Program-made: the position numbers and the translations under genes | Shown: piece after piece, positions 48,103-57,943 of the stretch | Position numbering within the stretch: position 1 is the stretch's first letter | Layout of the letters: each line of letters starts with the position of its first letter | Notes under the pieces: model-generated | The model's input: the letters and a program-made list of their open reading frames with translations, nothing else | What the model was told of the DNA's origin: nothing | Database searches by the model: none | Source of the DNA: Acinetobacter sp. WU_MDCI_Axc73 | GTDB lineage: Bacteria > Pseudomonadota > Gammaproteobacteria > Pseudomonadales > Moraxellaceae | Length of the DNA: 64,000 nucleotides | Assembly: GCF_025562455.1 (NCBI RefSeq) | Contig: NZ_JAHPRO010000006.1 | Coordinates: 62,001 to 126,000, forward strand | Reading direction: 5' to 3'

Positions 48103-48414
48103 ATGATAGTTAGAACATGGCATGGTTGTGTCCCATTACAGCATACTCAAGGGTTTGCTTTGCATTTGGAGCAAACAGGTGTAAGCCATGCACAGAAAAT
48201 AACAGGTAATCAGGGGGCTTTTGTTAAGCAAGTGATTCAAGGGAATTGGGCGCATTTTTTCTTGGCGACATATTGGATCGATCTTAATTCGATTAAAGCT
48301 TTTGCGGGTGAGGACTATCAAGTTGCCATAACTTATCCTGATGATGAGCAGTATGAATTAATTTCGGATCCTTATGTTTTTCATCATGTGGTTCATCATC
48401 AAACTGAGCTTTAA
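48103..48414 (+). CDS. Antibiotic-biosynthesis-monooxygenase-like (dimeric alpha/beta barrel) protein
   Basis: A 103-residue protein. MIVRTWHGCVPL starts the first strand of a ferredoxin-like fold, HFFLATYWIDLNSIKAFAGED is the typical strand-helix unit, and a His-rich end (FHHVVHHQTEL) follows. This is the ABM/HmoA-like group. Members include small oxygenases and haem-degrading enzymes, but many have unknown roles. GGGGGAAG provides the ribosome-binding site. Confidence 0.75.
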   Translation: MIVRTWHGCVPLQHTQGFALHLEQTGVSHAQKITGNQGAFVKQVIQGNWAHFFLATYWIDLNSIKAFAGEDYQVAITYPDDEQYELISDPYVFHHVVHHQTEL

Positions 48415-48459
48415 AATTTATAACATATAGCAAGAGTCAGTTGATGACTGACTTTGATC

Positions 48460-49131
48460 CTAATCTGATAAACCTAGCCATTCACGTTGCTGATAAGCAC
48501 TGTCCCAAAATAACCACTCCAACTTTGCACCCATCTTATAAGCGGCGTGCATTTTCGCTTTGGTGTCATCATCACAGCGAGCAGCAACCTTATCCACAGT
48601 CGCAATCACATGACGTACAGCAGTGTGAAAATCTTCACCAGAATAAGTATCAATCCATGCTTGGTAGGGATTATTCACAACCGATTTCTCTACGATATTT
48701 TTACCCACTTCGGCATAAATCCAGAAACAAGGCAATAAGGCGGCTAACACTACAGGATAACTTTCAGACCACGCTGTTGCGGTTAGAAATGAAGTATAGT
48801 GATGACAGGCAAGCGTTAGTGGTGTGTTTTCAAATTGCTGTTTGCTAATGTTAAAATGCTGCATAAAGTCATTGTGCAGACTACGTTCAACAATAATCGC
48901 AATTTTTGCAGCCTCAGCGAATTGAATCACATCATCTGCATCAAATGCTTTTGCTGCGGCAACAGCCAAAGCACGGCCATAGGCCAGTAAATAGTGAGCA
49001 TCCTGAATCACATAATGACAAAAAGCTTCGGCAGATAAAGTCCCTGCAGCAAGTTCCTGATTAAAAGGAAGGTTTAACGTTTTTAGATAAAGTTCAATAT
49101 TATTTTGCCAAAGTTCTTGGGTAAAACTCAT
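48460..49131 (-). CDS. tenA: TenA aminopyrimidine aminohydrolase (thiaminase II)
   Basis: Salvages thiamin pyrimidine by hydrolysing aminopyrimidine degradation products. The 223-residue helical protein has catalytic Cys135 in AALLPCFWIYAEVG, Asp44 in VIQDAHYL and Glu in KLEWLFWD near the C-terminus, matching the numbered residues of the Bacillus enzyme. No TPP riboswitch-like structure was recognised upstream. Confidence 0.93.
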   Translation of the reverse strand: MSFTQELWQNNIELYLKTLNLPFNQELAAGTLSAEAFCHYVIQDAHYLLAYGRALAVAAAKAFDADDVIQFAEAAKIAIIVERSLHNDFMQHFNISKQQFENTPLTLACHHYTSFLTATAWSESYPVVLAALLPCFWIYAEVGKNIVEKSVVNNPYQAWIDTYSGEDFHTAVRHVIATVDKVAARCDDDTKAKMHAAYKMGAKLEWLFWDSAYQQREWLGLSD

Positions 49132-49329
49132 AGAGGAGTTCTCTTATATATCCTAAAAATATTGAATCAAACTATAGCAAAATGAATTTAAAATTGTGAT
49201 GAATTATATCGTATTAATTTTTCCTTAAAATTTTAGTAAAAAGTGATAAAAGTCATCTTAAAGCGATATTAAAACGCGCATAATATGCAGCGAAATCCTA
49301 ATTTTAATATTTTTTGATTCAGGACGCTC

Positions 49330-50409
49330 ATGAAGCATTTCCGTTTTTCCATTTTTTTTACCGTGATTTGTTTGGCTTTGTCAGCTTATTGGGGCTATAC
49401 CCATGGGCCAGAGGCGGGCATTTCGACGATGTTTAAAGCTCTGACCATTACTGCAATCCTAGCGGTGATGGAAGTGTCTTTGTCTTTTGATAATGCCGTG
49501 GTCAATGCCTCAGTTTTACGCAACTGGGATCATTTCTGGAAAATGATATTTTTAACGGTGGGTATTCTGGTTGCCGTATTTGGTATGCGGTTAATTTTTC
49601 CAATCGTCATTGTCGCGGTCACTGCCGATATGGGAATGTTGGAAGTAGTGCAAATGGCGTTGAATGATCCTGCGACGTATTCACAGCGTTTGATGGAACA
49701 TCATCCTGAAATTGCTGCTTTTGGTGGCACCTTTTTGCTGATGGTCTTTCTAAATTTCTTCTTTGATGATGGTAAGGATACTCATTGGTTTAAATGGATA
49801 GAATCCAAACTCTCGCATTTGGCCAATGTTCCTGCAATGTCGGTATTTATTGCGCTTATTGCCCTGCTGATCATGTCGGCACAAGTAACAGATGAAAAAC
49901 GTCTGGTGGTGACCATGGCAGGGATCTGGGGTTTAGTGATCTATATTGGAGTTCAAGTACTTAGTCATTTATTGGGTGGTGAACCTGAAGTGGATGAAGA
50001 CGGAAATGCAGTCAAACATGATGAAAACGGTGCAGTGACAGGGGTGGTAAAAGCTGGTTTCGGTGGGTTTTTATATCTTGAAGTTTTAGATGCTTCATTT
50101 AGTTTTGATGGTGTGATTGGGGCATTTGCGATTACAAGTGATGTGGTGATTATTATGCTTGGTTTGGCGATTGGCGCGATCTTTGTACGTTCCATGACGA
50201 TTTATCTTGTGGAAAAAGGGACCTTGGATGCCTATATCTTCCTTGAGCATGGTGCACATTATGCGATTGGTGCTTTAGCATTTATTATGTTGGCCAGTGG
50301 TACAGGTGTGCATGTCCCAGAAGTAGTCACTGGTTTAATTGGAGTGGCATTTATAGTTTGGGCGGTGATTGCATCGATTCAATATCGTAAACATCAACCA
50401 CTGAGTTAA
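49330..50409 (+). CDS. DUF475 / TerC-like integral membrane protein
   Basis: A 359-residue polytopic membrane protein with paired acidic-aromatic helix motifs MEVSLSFDNAVVNAS and LEVLDASFSFDGVIGA, the signature of DUF475 (PF04332), which is related to TerC. Such proteins are suspected metal (Mn) transport or resistance proteins. AGGACGCTC directly precedes the ATG. I looked for a yybP-ykoY manganese riboswitch upstream and did not see one. Confidence 0.88.
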   Translation: MKHFRFSIFFTVICLALSAYWGYTHGPEAGISTMFKALTITAILAVMEVSLSFDNAVVNASVLRNWDHFWKMIFLTVGILVAVFGMRLIFPIVIVAVTADMGMLEVVQMALNDPATYSQRLMEHHPEIAAFGGTFLLMVFLNFFFDDGKDTHWFKWIESKLSHLANVPAMSVFIALIALLIMSAQVTDEKRLVVTMAGIWGLVIYIGVQVLSHLLGGEPEVDEDGNAVKHDENGAVTGVVKAGFGGFLYLEVLDASFSFDGVIGAFAITSDVVIIMLGLAIGAIFVRSMTIYLVEKGTLDAYIFLEHGAHYAIGALAFIMLASGTGVHVPEVVTGLIGVAFIVWAVIASIQYRKHQPLS

Positions 50410-50552
50410 GCAAATATTCAGCCTAATGGACTAAATTAACAGAGTGTTTCTACATTCTGTTTTGTTTTATGTTCACAAGAAACTGAAGGAATGTAGCGAA
50501 GTTTTAGTGTGAATACCCTATAATTTGTACAGGTTAAATTCAGCGTAATAAG

Positions 50553-51917
50553 ATGATGAATGCTATAGAACGTCGCTCAACTTTTGCATTAAGCAGTATT
50601 TTTGCCTTGCGGATGTTGGGATTGTTCATGATTATCCCCGTGTTTTCTATTGCAGGTCAGTCTTACCAATATGCAACACCTGCGTTGATTGGCTTGGCTG
50701 TTGGTGTTTATGGTTTAAGTCAGGCGATTTTACAGATTCCATTTAGCCTTTGGGCAGATCGTTTTAGCCGTAAACCCCTCATTATTTTAGGACTGGTACT
50801 TTTTGCACTGGGTGGTGCCATTGCAGCAATGTCTCATACCATTTATGGCGTGATTATTGGACGTGCGATAGCAGGCGCAGGTGCTGTGTCAGCCGTGGTC
50901 ATGGCACTTCTTGCCGATGTCACCCGAGAAGAACAGCGGACTAAAGCCATGGCGGTGATGGGCATGAGTATCGGTCTGTCATTTGTTATTGCATTTAGCT
51001 TAGGGCCATGGTTGACCAGCAAGGTGGGCATCTCTGGTTTATTCTGGGTTACCACGATCATGGGGATTGCAGCCATTTTTATGTTGATGCTGGTGCCGAA
51101 AGTCACTCGACATCATCGTAATTTTCGACAAGGTTATCTGGCTCAGCTTAAACAAGTCATCCAGATGGGCGATTTAAATCGATTACATGTTTCTGTTTTT
51201 TCACTGCATTTGCTGCTGACAGCAATGTTTATCTATGTACCATCTCAACTCATTGAGTTTGCCCATATTCCTTTAGCTAAACACGGTATGGTGTATTTAC
51301 CGCTTTTGGTGATCAGCCTGTTTTTTGCGTTTCCTAGTATTATTGTTGCAGAAAAATATCGCAAAATGCGTGGGATTTTTCTAACCGCAATTTTTGGCAT
51401 TATTGCAGGTTTACTGATCTTAATTTTTGGCTATGAGTCCAAATATATTTTATTAGTAGGTTTGGGGTTGTTTTTTATTGCCTTCAATGTCATGGAAGCG
51501 CTGTTACCCTCATGGTTATCCAAGTCCGCACCGCTTCAGTCTAAAGCCACCGCGATGGGGATTAATGCCAGTAGCCAGTTCTTAGGGGCTTTTTTTGGGG
51601 GGGTGCTGGGTGGTCAACTTTTAATGTTACATAATACTTCACTTGGTTGGAGTATTTTGGCTGGCATTGCTATGATCTGGTTGCTGATTAGTTTCGGTCT
51701 GGCGCAGCCGCGATATTTATCTTCGATCGTATTGCCCCTACCTGAATTAAAACAAACAGATGAATGGACTTCAAAACTATTGGCGATTCGTGGTATTGAA
51801 GAAGTCGTGGTGATGACTGAGCAAAATGTGGCGTACATAAAGGTTGATAAACAGATCATTGATGATGCTGCGCGACAACATTTAACGCACTTGATAGGCT
51901 CAGAGGTAGCCATTTAA
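50553..51917 (+). CDS. MFS transporter, YajR-like with C-terminal soluble domain
   Basis: A 454-residue major facilitator. LWADRFSRKPLII is the A-motif between helices 2 and 3, and GRAIAGAGAVSAVVMALLADVTREEQR is the region of helices 4 and 5. After 12 helices a soluble tail (about residues 390-454) with IRGIEEVVVMTEQNVAYIKV resembles the ferredoxin-like YAM domain of YajR. The substrate is unknown. Start is one of two adjacent ATGs. It lies just upstream of ssb, as in other Acinetobacter. Confidence 0.9.
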   Translation: MMNAIERRSTFALSSIFALRMLGLFMIIPVFSIAGQSYQYATPALIGLAVGVYGLSQAILQIPFSLWADRFSRKPLIILGLVLFALGGAIAAMSHTIYGVIIGRAIAGAGAVSAVVMALLADVTREEQRTKAMAVMGMSIGLSFVIAFSLGPWLTSKVGISGLFWVTTIMGIAAIFMLMLVPKVTRHHRNFRQGYLAQLKQVIQMGDLNRLHVSVFSLHLLLTAMFIYVPSQLIEFAHIPLAKHGMVYLPLLVISLFFAFPSIIVAEKYRKMRGIFLTAIFGIIAGLLILIFGYESKYILLVGLGLFFIAFNVMEALLPSWLSKSAPLQSKATAMGINASSQFLGAFFGGVLGGQLLMLHNTSLGWSILAGIAMIWLLISFGLAQPRYLSSIVLPLPELKQTDEWTSKLLAIRGIEEVVVMTEQNVAYIKVDKQIIDDAARQHLTHLIGSEVAI

Positions 51918-51968
51918 GCATAACTCTTATAAAGTAAAACACAGAAATACATAGGAAGAAATTAGCTA

Positions 51969-52532
51969 ATGCGTGGTGTGAATAAAGTTATTTTAGTTGG
52001 TACTTTAGGACGTGATCCAGAAACCAAAACTTTTCCAAATGGAGGATCTTTGACTCAGTTTTCAATTGCAACGAGTGAGTCTTGGACAGATAAAAACTCC
52101 GGTGAGCGTAAAGAACAAACTGAGTGGCATCGTATTGTCTTGCATAATCGATTAGGGGAAATTGCACAGCAATATTTGCGCAAAGGTTCGAAAGTTTATA
52201 TTGAAGGTTCTTTGCGTACTCGCCAGTGGACGGACCAAAACGGACAAGAACGCTATACCACTGAAATTCGTGGTGAACAAATGCAGATGCTCGACTCTCG
52301 CCAACAAGGTGATCAGTCAATGGGGGGCGGCAATGATTTTAATCAGCCGCGTTTTAATAATGCTCCTCAACAGTCTGGTTATGGTCAAAGTAATGGCTCT
52401 AATCAGGGTGGCTATGCCAATAATTCTTCTGGCAGTTATGGTAATGCAGGCAATAATAATCCAGGTGGTTTTGCACCAAAAGCACCTGCCGCACCAGCGC
52501 CGTCCGATCTTGATGATGATTTACCGTTCTAG
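51969..52532 (+). CDS. ssb: SSB single-stranded DNA-binding protein
   Basis: Essential replication and repair protein of 187 residues. The N-terminal OB fold ([18 protein letters not shown] through [13 protein letters not shown]) is followed by a long Gly/Asn/Gln-rich disordered linker and the partner-binding acidic tip DLDDDLPF. Confidence 0.98.
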   Translation: MRGVNKVILVGTLGRDPETKTFPNGGSLTQFSIATSESWTDKNSGERKEQTEWHRIVLHNRLGEIAQQYLRKGSKVYIEGSLRTRQWTDQNGQERYTTEIRGEQMQMLDSRQQGDQSMGGGNDFNQPRFNNAPQQSGYGQSNGSNQGGYANNSSGSYGNAGNNNPGGFAPKAPAAPAPSDLDDDLPF

Positions 52533-52563
52533 ATCATACATAATTAAATATTGTGCTAAATAT

Positions 52564-52599
52564 AGTAAGAACCTAGTTGAGATTAGGTTCTTACTTTTT
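52564..52599 (+). terminator. ssb terminator
   Basis: The arms 52564-52575 and 52584-52595 make a perfect 12 bp stem with an 8-base loop, followed by TTTT. Confidence 0.8.
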
Positions 52600-52729
52600 G
52601 TCTAAAAGTTGCATTAAAAATCACGATTAGTTTAGGGTTTTAGTCATTTATATTTTTGACTGACTCAAATGGGTTAGAAACAGCCTTACATTGATTTCAA
52701 ATAATTTTTTAGCTTAATTTTGAAGCTTC

Positions 52730-54229
52730 CTATCTATTATATAAAGTATATTCTTCGACTGCGGCAGCTAAGTGCTGCACACCCTCAGATATTTTATCCA
52801 AAGTAATCGAACCAAAACCCAAGCGTAAAAAATGCTTATTTTGTTGCGAAGATAAAAAGAAAGATTCACCCGACTCCATGAAAACACCATGATTTGCCGC
52901 GTATCTTGCTAATACGGTACTGTCAATCTCGATCGGCATTTCAATCCAGCAAGCAGAGCCGCCATTGGAGGCACTTACCTGCCATGTGGGCAAATATCGC
53001 TTTAAGGCTTTGAGCAAAACCTCTGCACGTTGGCGATGTAACTGAAACTGTCGCCTCAGCATGCTGTGGTAATAGCCCTGATCGATAAAAAAAGCAAATA
53101 CCCGCTGATTAAATACATTGGGATGGCGCACCATTAAACGTCGTAAATGACGTAATTCTTCAATCAGCTCGGGTGCAGCTACGATATAACCCAAACGTAA
53201 TCCGGGTGCTAAAGGTTTGGATAAGCTTCCGACGTAGATGACCCGACCATGTCGATCCAGACTTTTAAGCGCAGGAATGGTCGTATTTTCTACTAAAATT
53301 TGAGCATCATATTCATCTTCAATAATGATGCTATCGAACTGCTCCGCTTTTTGCAGTAAATTTTGACGGCGTTGTGGTGATAGGGTGACTCCAGTCGGAC
53401 ATTGACGTCCTGGCGTAAGATAAAAATAATCACATTGCGGGGTATGATCTGAAACGATCATCCCTTCACCATCGACAGGGAGTGCCACAATATTTTGGCT
53501 ATGTAGCATAAAGATATTACGTGCATCTGGATAGCCAGGATCTTCTATACCAACCACATCCCCTGAGCGGATTAAAAGTGCAGCCAACATATACAAGGCA
53601 TGTTGGCTCCCTACCGTGAGTAAAATTTCGTTTTCACGCGCTACGATGCCGCGAGTGGGTAGAATGTGCTGGCGGATGGCATTGATCAGATAGGCATCAT
53701 CTCCTTGCTGAGTTAAGTCCTGCGCCCAGATTGAAGCATCCCGTGCGGATAAAGCCTTGATTGAACATTCACGCCATGCCGATGCAGGAAAGCTTTCTGG
53801 GTCAGACTGTCCATAAATAAATGGAAATGGATAACTATTCCAATCACTCGGTTTAGTCAAATGGCGTTGTTGTGAAGGCTGCATGGCAAAACGATGCGAC
53901 CATTTAGTCAGTTGAGAGGTGGTTTTCATGGTCTTTGAATCACTGCTATCCACATAGAAATGGGGATGGATAAAATGTCCACTACGCTGGCGTGATTCCA
54001 GAATTCGCTCAGATACCAGTTGCTGATAGGCAATGGTTACTGTATTACGTCCCACACCAATCTGTTCAGCCAGTTCACGGCTTGATGGAACGGCCATTCC
54101 TGAACGTAAATGTCCCTGCACTAAGGCAGAAAACATCATGCGGCAGATCCTTCCCTGTAGATTAAGACCACTGTGTGCCGTTTCTTCAAACAATAAGATC
54201 CAGATATTTGCTGAAAGAGGAGAGGTCAT
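52730..54229 (-). CDS. MocR/GabR-type PLP-binding GntR transcriptional regulator
   Basis: A 499-residue fusion of an N-terminal GntR winged helix (MAVPSSRELAEQIGVGRNTV) and a C-terminal class I aminotransferase-like domain with the PLP-lysine segment YVGSLSKPLAPGLRLGY. MocR proteins usually activate divergent genes for amino-acid, amine or vitamin B6 metabolism in response to PLP-ligand adducts. The divergent neighbours (SnoaL-like protein, amine oxidase-like enzyme, permease) are the likely targets. Confidence 0.92.
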   Translation of the reverse strand: MTSPLSANIWILLFEETAHSGLNLQGRICRMMFSALVQGHLRSGMAVPSSRELAEQIGVGRNTVTIAYQQLVSERILESRQRSGHFIHPHFYVDSSDSKTMKTTSQLTKWSHRFAMQPSQQRHLTKPSDWNSYPFPFIYGQSDPESFPASAWRECSIKALSARDASIWAQDLTQQGDDAYLINAIRQHILPTRGIVARENEILLTVGSQHALYMLAALLIRSGDVVGIEDPGYPDARNIFMLHSQNIVALPVDGEGMIVSDHTPQCDYFYLTPGRQCPTGVTLSPQRRQNLLQKAEQFDSIIIEDEYDAQILVENTTIPALKSLDRHGRVIYVGSLSKPLAPGLRLGYIVAAPELIEELRHLRRLMVRHPNVFNQRVFAFFIDQGYYHSMLRRQFQLHRQRAEVLLKALKRYLPTWQVSASNGGSACWIEMPIEIDSTVLARYAANHGVFMESGESFFLSSQQNKHFLRLGFGSITLDKISEGVQHLAAAVEEYTLYNR

Positions 54230-54444
54230 TTTATTTTCTCAGTGCATTTTTTGAACCATTTTGAATCTCGATTGACTAAAGCAGTGCAAAAATGTCTGCA
54301 AACAGGCTGTTTGAGTTCAATGTGGACTTATTCTTCTTAAAGCAAAAGCCATTCCAAAGCAGAAGAATTAAAAATAAATAATATAAATTAATGAGTTAAA
54401 TGCAAATAAAACTGGCTCTATTAAAACCGACTTTCTGGTACTAC

Positions 54445-54458
54445 GTCAGCATGCTGAC
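54445..54458. promoter_or_regulatory. 14 bp perfect palindrome in the MocR divergent region
   Basis: GTCAGCATGCTGAC is a perfect palindrome in the 280 bp gap between the MocR gene and the divergent catabolic genes, 52 bp before the chosen start. Candidate operator; no binding protein is proven. Confidence 0.35.
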
Positions 54459-54509
54459 TTTTTGTACAGTCAATTCATCAATCAAATATTCGTTTTGGAG
54501 TTGACCCCC

Positions 54510-54905
54510 ATGCAGCAAGTCGCACTTCTAGATTTACTCAACACCTTTTCTAAGGCTTGGAATGCCCATGATGTTGAACAACTGATGGTGTGTATGCATC
54601 CGGATTGTTGTTTTGAAACGATTGCAGGGGATCAGGTTTATGGCACTCGTATTCAGGGAACGGATGCTGTGCGTCAGGTATTTGCTCAAACTTTTGAGAC
54701 TTTTCCAGATGCCCAGTGGCGCGATGCCAAACACTGGATTAGTGCAGATGGTGAGTCGGGTATTTCTGAAACGACATTTACTGCCACTACAGCAGAGGGT
54801 GGGCGAATTGAGGCCAATATGGTCGATGTTTTTCAGTTTAAAGATGGAAAAATTCTGCTCAAAAATGCATTTCGCAAAAATCGCCCTGTGCAAACTGCCG
54901 CTTAA
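54510..54905 (+). CDS. SnoaL-like / NTF2-fold protein
   Basis: A 131-residue alpha+beta barrel. LNTFSKAWNAHDVEQLMVCMHPDCCFET and the later VDVFQFKDGKILLKNAF are typical of the SnoaL-like (PF12680) group. The ATG at 54510 follows GGAG by nine bases; an upstream in-frame ATG at 54462 would add 16 hydrophobic residues without a ribosome-binding site. First gene of the set controlled by the divergent MocR regulator. The role may be isomerase-like or hydratase-like; the substrate is unknown. Confidence 0.8.
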   Translation: MQQVALLDLLNTFSKAWNAHDVEQLMVCMHPDCCFETIAGDQVYGTRIQGTDAVRQVFAQTFETFPDAQWRDAKHWISADGESGISETTFTATTAEGGRIEANMVDVFQFKDGKILLKNAFRKNRPVQTAA

Positions 54906-54916
54906 GGAGACGGGTT

Positions 54917-56353
54917 ATGAATCAGTCCATTCAACATCTAAGTGCTTTGCGGGATTTTGCTGAGCAAACTCCTGTATCAAAACAGGCAGGCTTTAAACAT
55001 TATAACGCACAGTTTGATCCATTAACTGATCGGGTTTTACAAGGCAATGAGCAGTACGCACCTACTTACTGGGTTGCGACAGCAGGAACGCCCCCCGAAG
55101 ATGATGGTCCGTTACAGGTCGATGTGGAAGCCGATATTGTGATTATTGGCGGTGGTTTTACTGGGCTTTCTACCGCGCTGACGCTCGCTGAGCAGTTTGG
55201 TGCGGCTCCGCTCGTACTGGAAGCCAATCGTACTGCATGGGGCTGTACCAGTCGCAATGGTGGGCAGGGTCAAAATGCTTCAGGACGTTTGTATCGTTCA
55301 CAATGGATCGAAAAATGGGGAATAGATACCGCGAAACGATTAGATGCCGAGATTCGTGAAGGTTTTGATTATTTTAAGGACTTGGTCAGTGGTATCGCGT
55401 GTGATGCACAGGATGGTGGACATTTATATATTGCCCATCGTGCTAAAAAAATGGCTTTTTTAGAGAATGAAGCCAAAGTCATGAAAGATATCTTTGGCTA
55501 TAACACTCGTATACTTTCTCGTGAACAATTGCATGAAGAGTATGTGGCTGATCAGGAAGCGGCAGGTGCTTTGCATGAACCTGATGGTGTTGGGGTACAT
55601 CCACTCAAATTAGCATTTGGTTATTTAAAACGTGCCCGTGCTGCGGGTGCAAAAGTCCATACGTCCACCCCTGTTTTAAGCTGGGAAACACGTCAAGGTA
55701 TTCATTATCTAAAAACGCCGTATGGTGTGGTCAAAGCTAAACGCGTGGCTGTGGCGACAGGCGGATATACGCCCAATGGTTTACATCCGAGTTTGTCAGG
55801 CAAAATCATGCCGATTTTATCTAATTCAATCGTGACCCGTCCTTTGTCTAAGGAGGAACGTGCCGAAGCAGGATTGCACAGTACGACCTTTATCACCGAT
55901 ACCCGAACCTTACGCCATTACTATCGCTTATTACCTGATGGTTCGATGCAATGCGGCAGTCGTAGCTCACTGACAGGTGCAGATGCCAATAATCCAGTAC
56001 ATCTGGAGCGCTTAAAAGAAGGACTATATCGCAAATTCCCAACTTTGCGTGGTATACCAATTGCATATTCTTGGTGGGGATGGGTTGATGTCAGTCACGA
56101 CATGATGCCAAGAGTCGTACAACCGAATCCTGATGAAAGTATTTACTACGCCATTGGTTATGGTGGCAATGGCGTATCTTTCTCCGCAATGGCGGGACGT
56201 CGTCTGGCTGAACGGGTTATGGGGGTAGAGCGTCCACAATTTGATTTACCAATCTATCAGTCACCTTTGCCTTCGCATTTGTTTAAACCGTTCCGTAGAT
56301 TGGGTCAAGCCTTGTTATACCGCTGGTATTACTTAAGAGATGAAGTGATTTAA
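54917..56353 (+). CDS. FAD-dependent amine/amino-acid oxidoreductase, PuuB-like
   Basis: A 478-residue DAO-family flavoenzyme. ADIVIIGGGFTGLSTALTLAE is preceded by the YWVATAGTPP region and followed by CTSRNGGQGQNASGR, the FAD signature of gamma-glutamylputrescine oxidase-like enzymes. The C-terminal YAIGYGGNGVSFSAMAGRRLAE is present. TTAAGGAGACGGGTT gives a strong ribosome-binding site. Neighbouring permease and MocR genes suggest it oxidises an imported amine or amino acid. Confidence 0.88.
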   Translation: MNQSIQHLSALRDFAEQTPVSKQAGFKHYNAQFDPLTDRVLQGNEQYAPTYWVATAGTPPEDDGPLQVDVEADIVIIGGGFTGLSTALTLAEQFGAAPLVLEANRTAWGCTSRNGGQGQNASGRLYRSQWIEKWGIDTAKRLDAEIREGFDYFKDLVSGIACDAQDGGHLYIAHRAKKMAFLENEAKVMKDIFGYNTRILSREQLHEEYVADQEAAGALHEPDGVGVHPLKLAFGYLKRARAAGAKVHTSTPVLSWETRQGIHYLKTPYGVVKAKRVAVATGGYTPNGLHPSLSGKIMPILSNSIVTRPLSKEERAEAGLHSTTFITDTRTLRHYYRLLPDGSMQCGSRSSLTGADANNPVHLERLKEGLYRKFPTLRGIPIAYSWWGWVDVSHDMMPRVVQPNPDESIYYAIGYGGNGVSFSAMAGRRLAERVMGVERPQFDLPIYQSPLPSHLFKPFRRLGQALLYRWYYLRDEVI

Positions 56354-56413
56354 GCATCATTCAAATTTTTGATCTGTATATCACAGCAATAATTATATTG
56401 AGAGGAATCCATC

Positions 56414-57853
56414 ATGTATGACTCAAATTCAAATCAAGATTTAAAAAGTACGCTTAAACCTCGTCACGTGCAAATGATGGCTCTAGGTGGCGTGATTGGT
56501 ATGGGACTGTTTGTTGGCAGTTCGGTGATAATTCAGTCGGCTGGGCCAGCCGCAATTCTCTCCTTTTTGATTACTGGCGTGCTGATTATTTTAGTCATGC
56601 GTATGCTTGGTGAACTGGCAACTGCCTCACCTGTAACAGGCTCATTTTATGCCTATGCACGTTATGCATTTCGTGATTCGCCTTTTCTTTCAAGACTGGC
56701 AGGTTTTATGACAGGCTGGATGTACTGGTATTTCTGGGTCATTGTGATTGCATTAGAAGCGATTGTTGGCGCAAAGCTGTTGGCTTACTGGTTACCCGAT
56801 ATTCCGCAATGGATTGTCAGTTTAATTCTGTTGGTTACGCTGACTGCCACGAATTTATTTTCGGTTAAATCGTTCGGTGAATTTGAGTTCTGGTTTTCTT
56901 CTATTAAGGTTGCCGCGATTACCACCTTTATTTTCTTATGCTCAATCTATTTATTTGGACTCTGGCCAAATCATCAAGCGTCTGGTTTTGGGGAGCTGAT
57001 GAACCATGGTGGATTTATGCCTAATGGCTGGGGACCTGTGTTATCGGGTGCTGTTGCAGCTACCGCTTTTTATTTTGGAGCAGAGATTGTCACCATTGCT
57101 GCGGCAGAAACTGAAAATCCTGAAAAGTCAGTTGCCAAAGCGACTCAGTCCGTCATCAGCCGTGTTTTGATTTTCTATGTGTGCTCAATTTTTCTTGTGG
57201 TGTGTATCGTGCCGTGGAATAGTCCCGATATTGCGACGCCATATGTCAGCGCTTTAAAAGTTTTAAATATCCCATTTGTTGCTGACATTATGAATGCTGT
57301 AATTTTAATTGCAGTATTAAGTTGTCTCAATTCAGGCGTCTATGCGGCAAGTCGTATGCTATTTGCTCTGACTAAACATGGTGATGCACCACGGAGTTTA
57401 ACCAAGTTATCTAAAAAAGGAGTTCCTTTCCGTGCCATTCTGTTGAGTACGCTTTTTGGTTATCTCTCCATCTTAGCCTCGTATTTTTCTCCAGATAATG
57501 TATTTCCTTTTCTGGTGGAATCTTATGGTACCGTTGCACTTTTTGTTTATATCATCATTGCATTGTCACAGATTCGATTACGTCGTTATTTAGAACAAGT
57601 TGCACCTGAACGTTTGAAAGTACGCATGTGGTGCTTTCCTTATCTGAGCTATTTTGCTATTGCGGGAATGCTTTGTATTTTTATTGCCATGGCCTTTATT
57701 CCAAATTTACAAAAAGCCTTTTGGTTTGGGATAGCAAGTGCAGTGATGCTGTTTTGTATTTTTCTGATTCGTGACTATGTTGAGTTGATCAAATTACGCA
57801 AACAACATCCCAAATTTGAAGCATTAATTCCTGCTAAACATAACGAAATCTAA
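56414..57853 (+). CDS. APC-family amino-acid/amine permease
   Basis: A 479-residue amino acid permease with about 12 helices. LKPRHVQMMALGGVIGMGLFVGSS is the helix 1 signature, and FGAEIVTIAAAETENPEKSV marks helix 6 and the following loop, as in the GABA/aromatic permease group. It lies 60 bp after the oxidoreductase with a GAGAGGAATCC ribosome-binding site, so it likely imports that enzyme's substrate. Confidence 0.9.
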   Translation: MYDSNSNQDLKSTLKPRHVQMMALGGVIGMGLFVGSSVIIQSAGPAAILSFLITGVLIILVMRMLGELATASPVTGSFYAYARYAFRDSPFLSRLAGFMTGWMYWYFWVIVIALEAIVGAKLLAYWLPDIPQWIVSLILLVTLTATNLFSVKSFGEFEFWFSSIKVAAITTFIFLCSIYLFGLWPNHQASGFGELMNHGGFMPNGWGPVLSGAVAATAFYFGAEIVTIAAAETENPEKSVAKATQSVISRVLIFYVCSIFLVVCIVPWNSPDIATPYVSALKVLNIPFVADIMNAVILIAVLSCLNSGVYAASRMLFALTKHGDAPRSLTKLSKKGVPFRAILLSTLFGYLSILASYFSPDNVFPFLVESYGTVALFVYIIIALSQIRLRRYLEQVAPERLKVRMWCFPYLSYFAIAGMLCIFIAMAFIPNLQKAFWFGIASAVMLFCIFLIRDYVELIKLRKQHPKFEALIPAKHNEI

Positions 57854-57943
57854 TTTCACCCTCCATATGACTACTACGAGTAGCAATGACCTGTAGTGAG
57901 ACAGGTCGTTACTTGTCTGATCAAATTTGTTTAGGAAATGTTC

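Noticed and set aside
48441..48848. 135-codon rightward frame
   Set aside because: Antisense to tenA, which has its complete catalytic set.
49141..49329. Possible yybP-ykoY manganese riboswitch ahead of the DUF475 gene
   Set aside because: The AT-rich leader lacks the conserved paired stems and loop sequences of that riboswitch.
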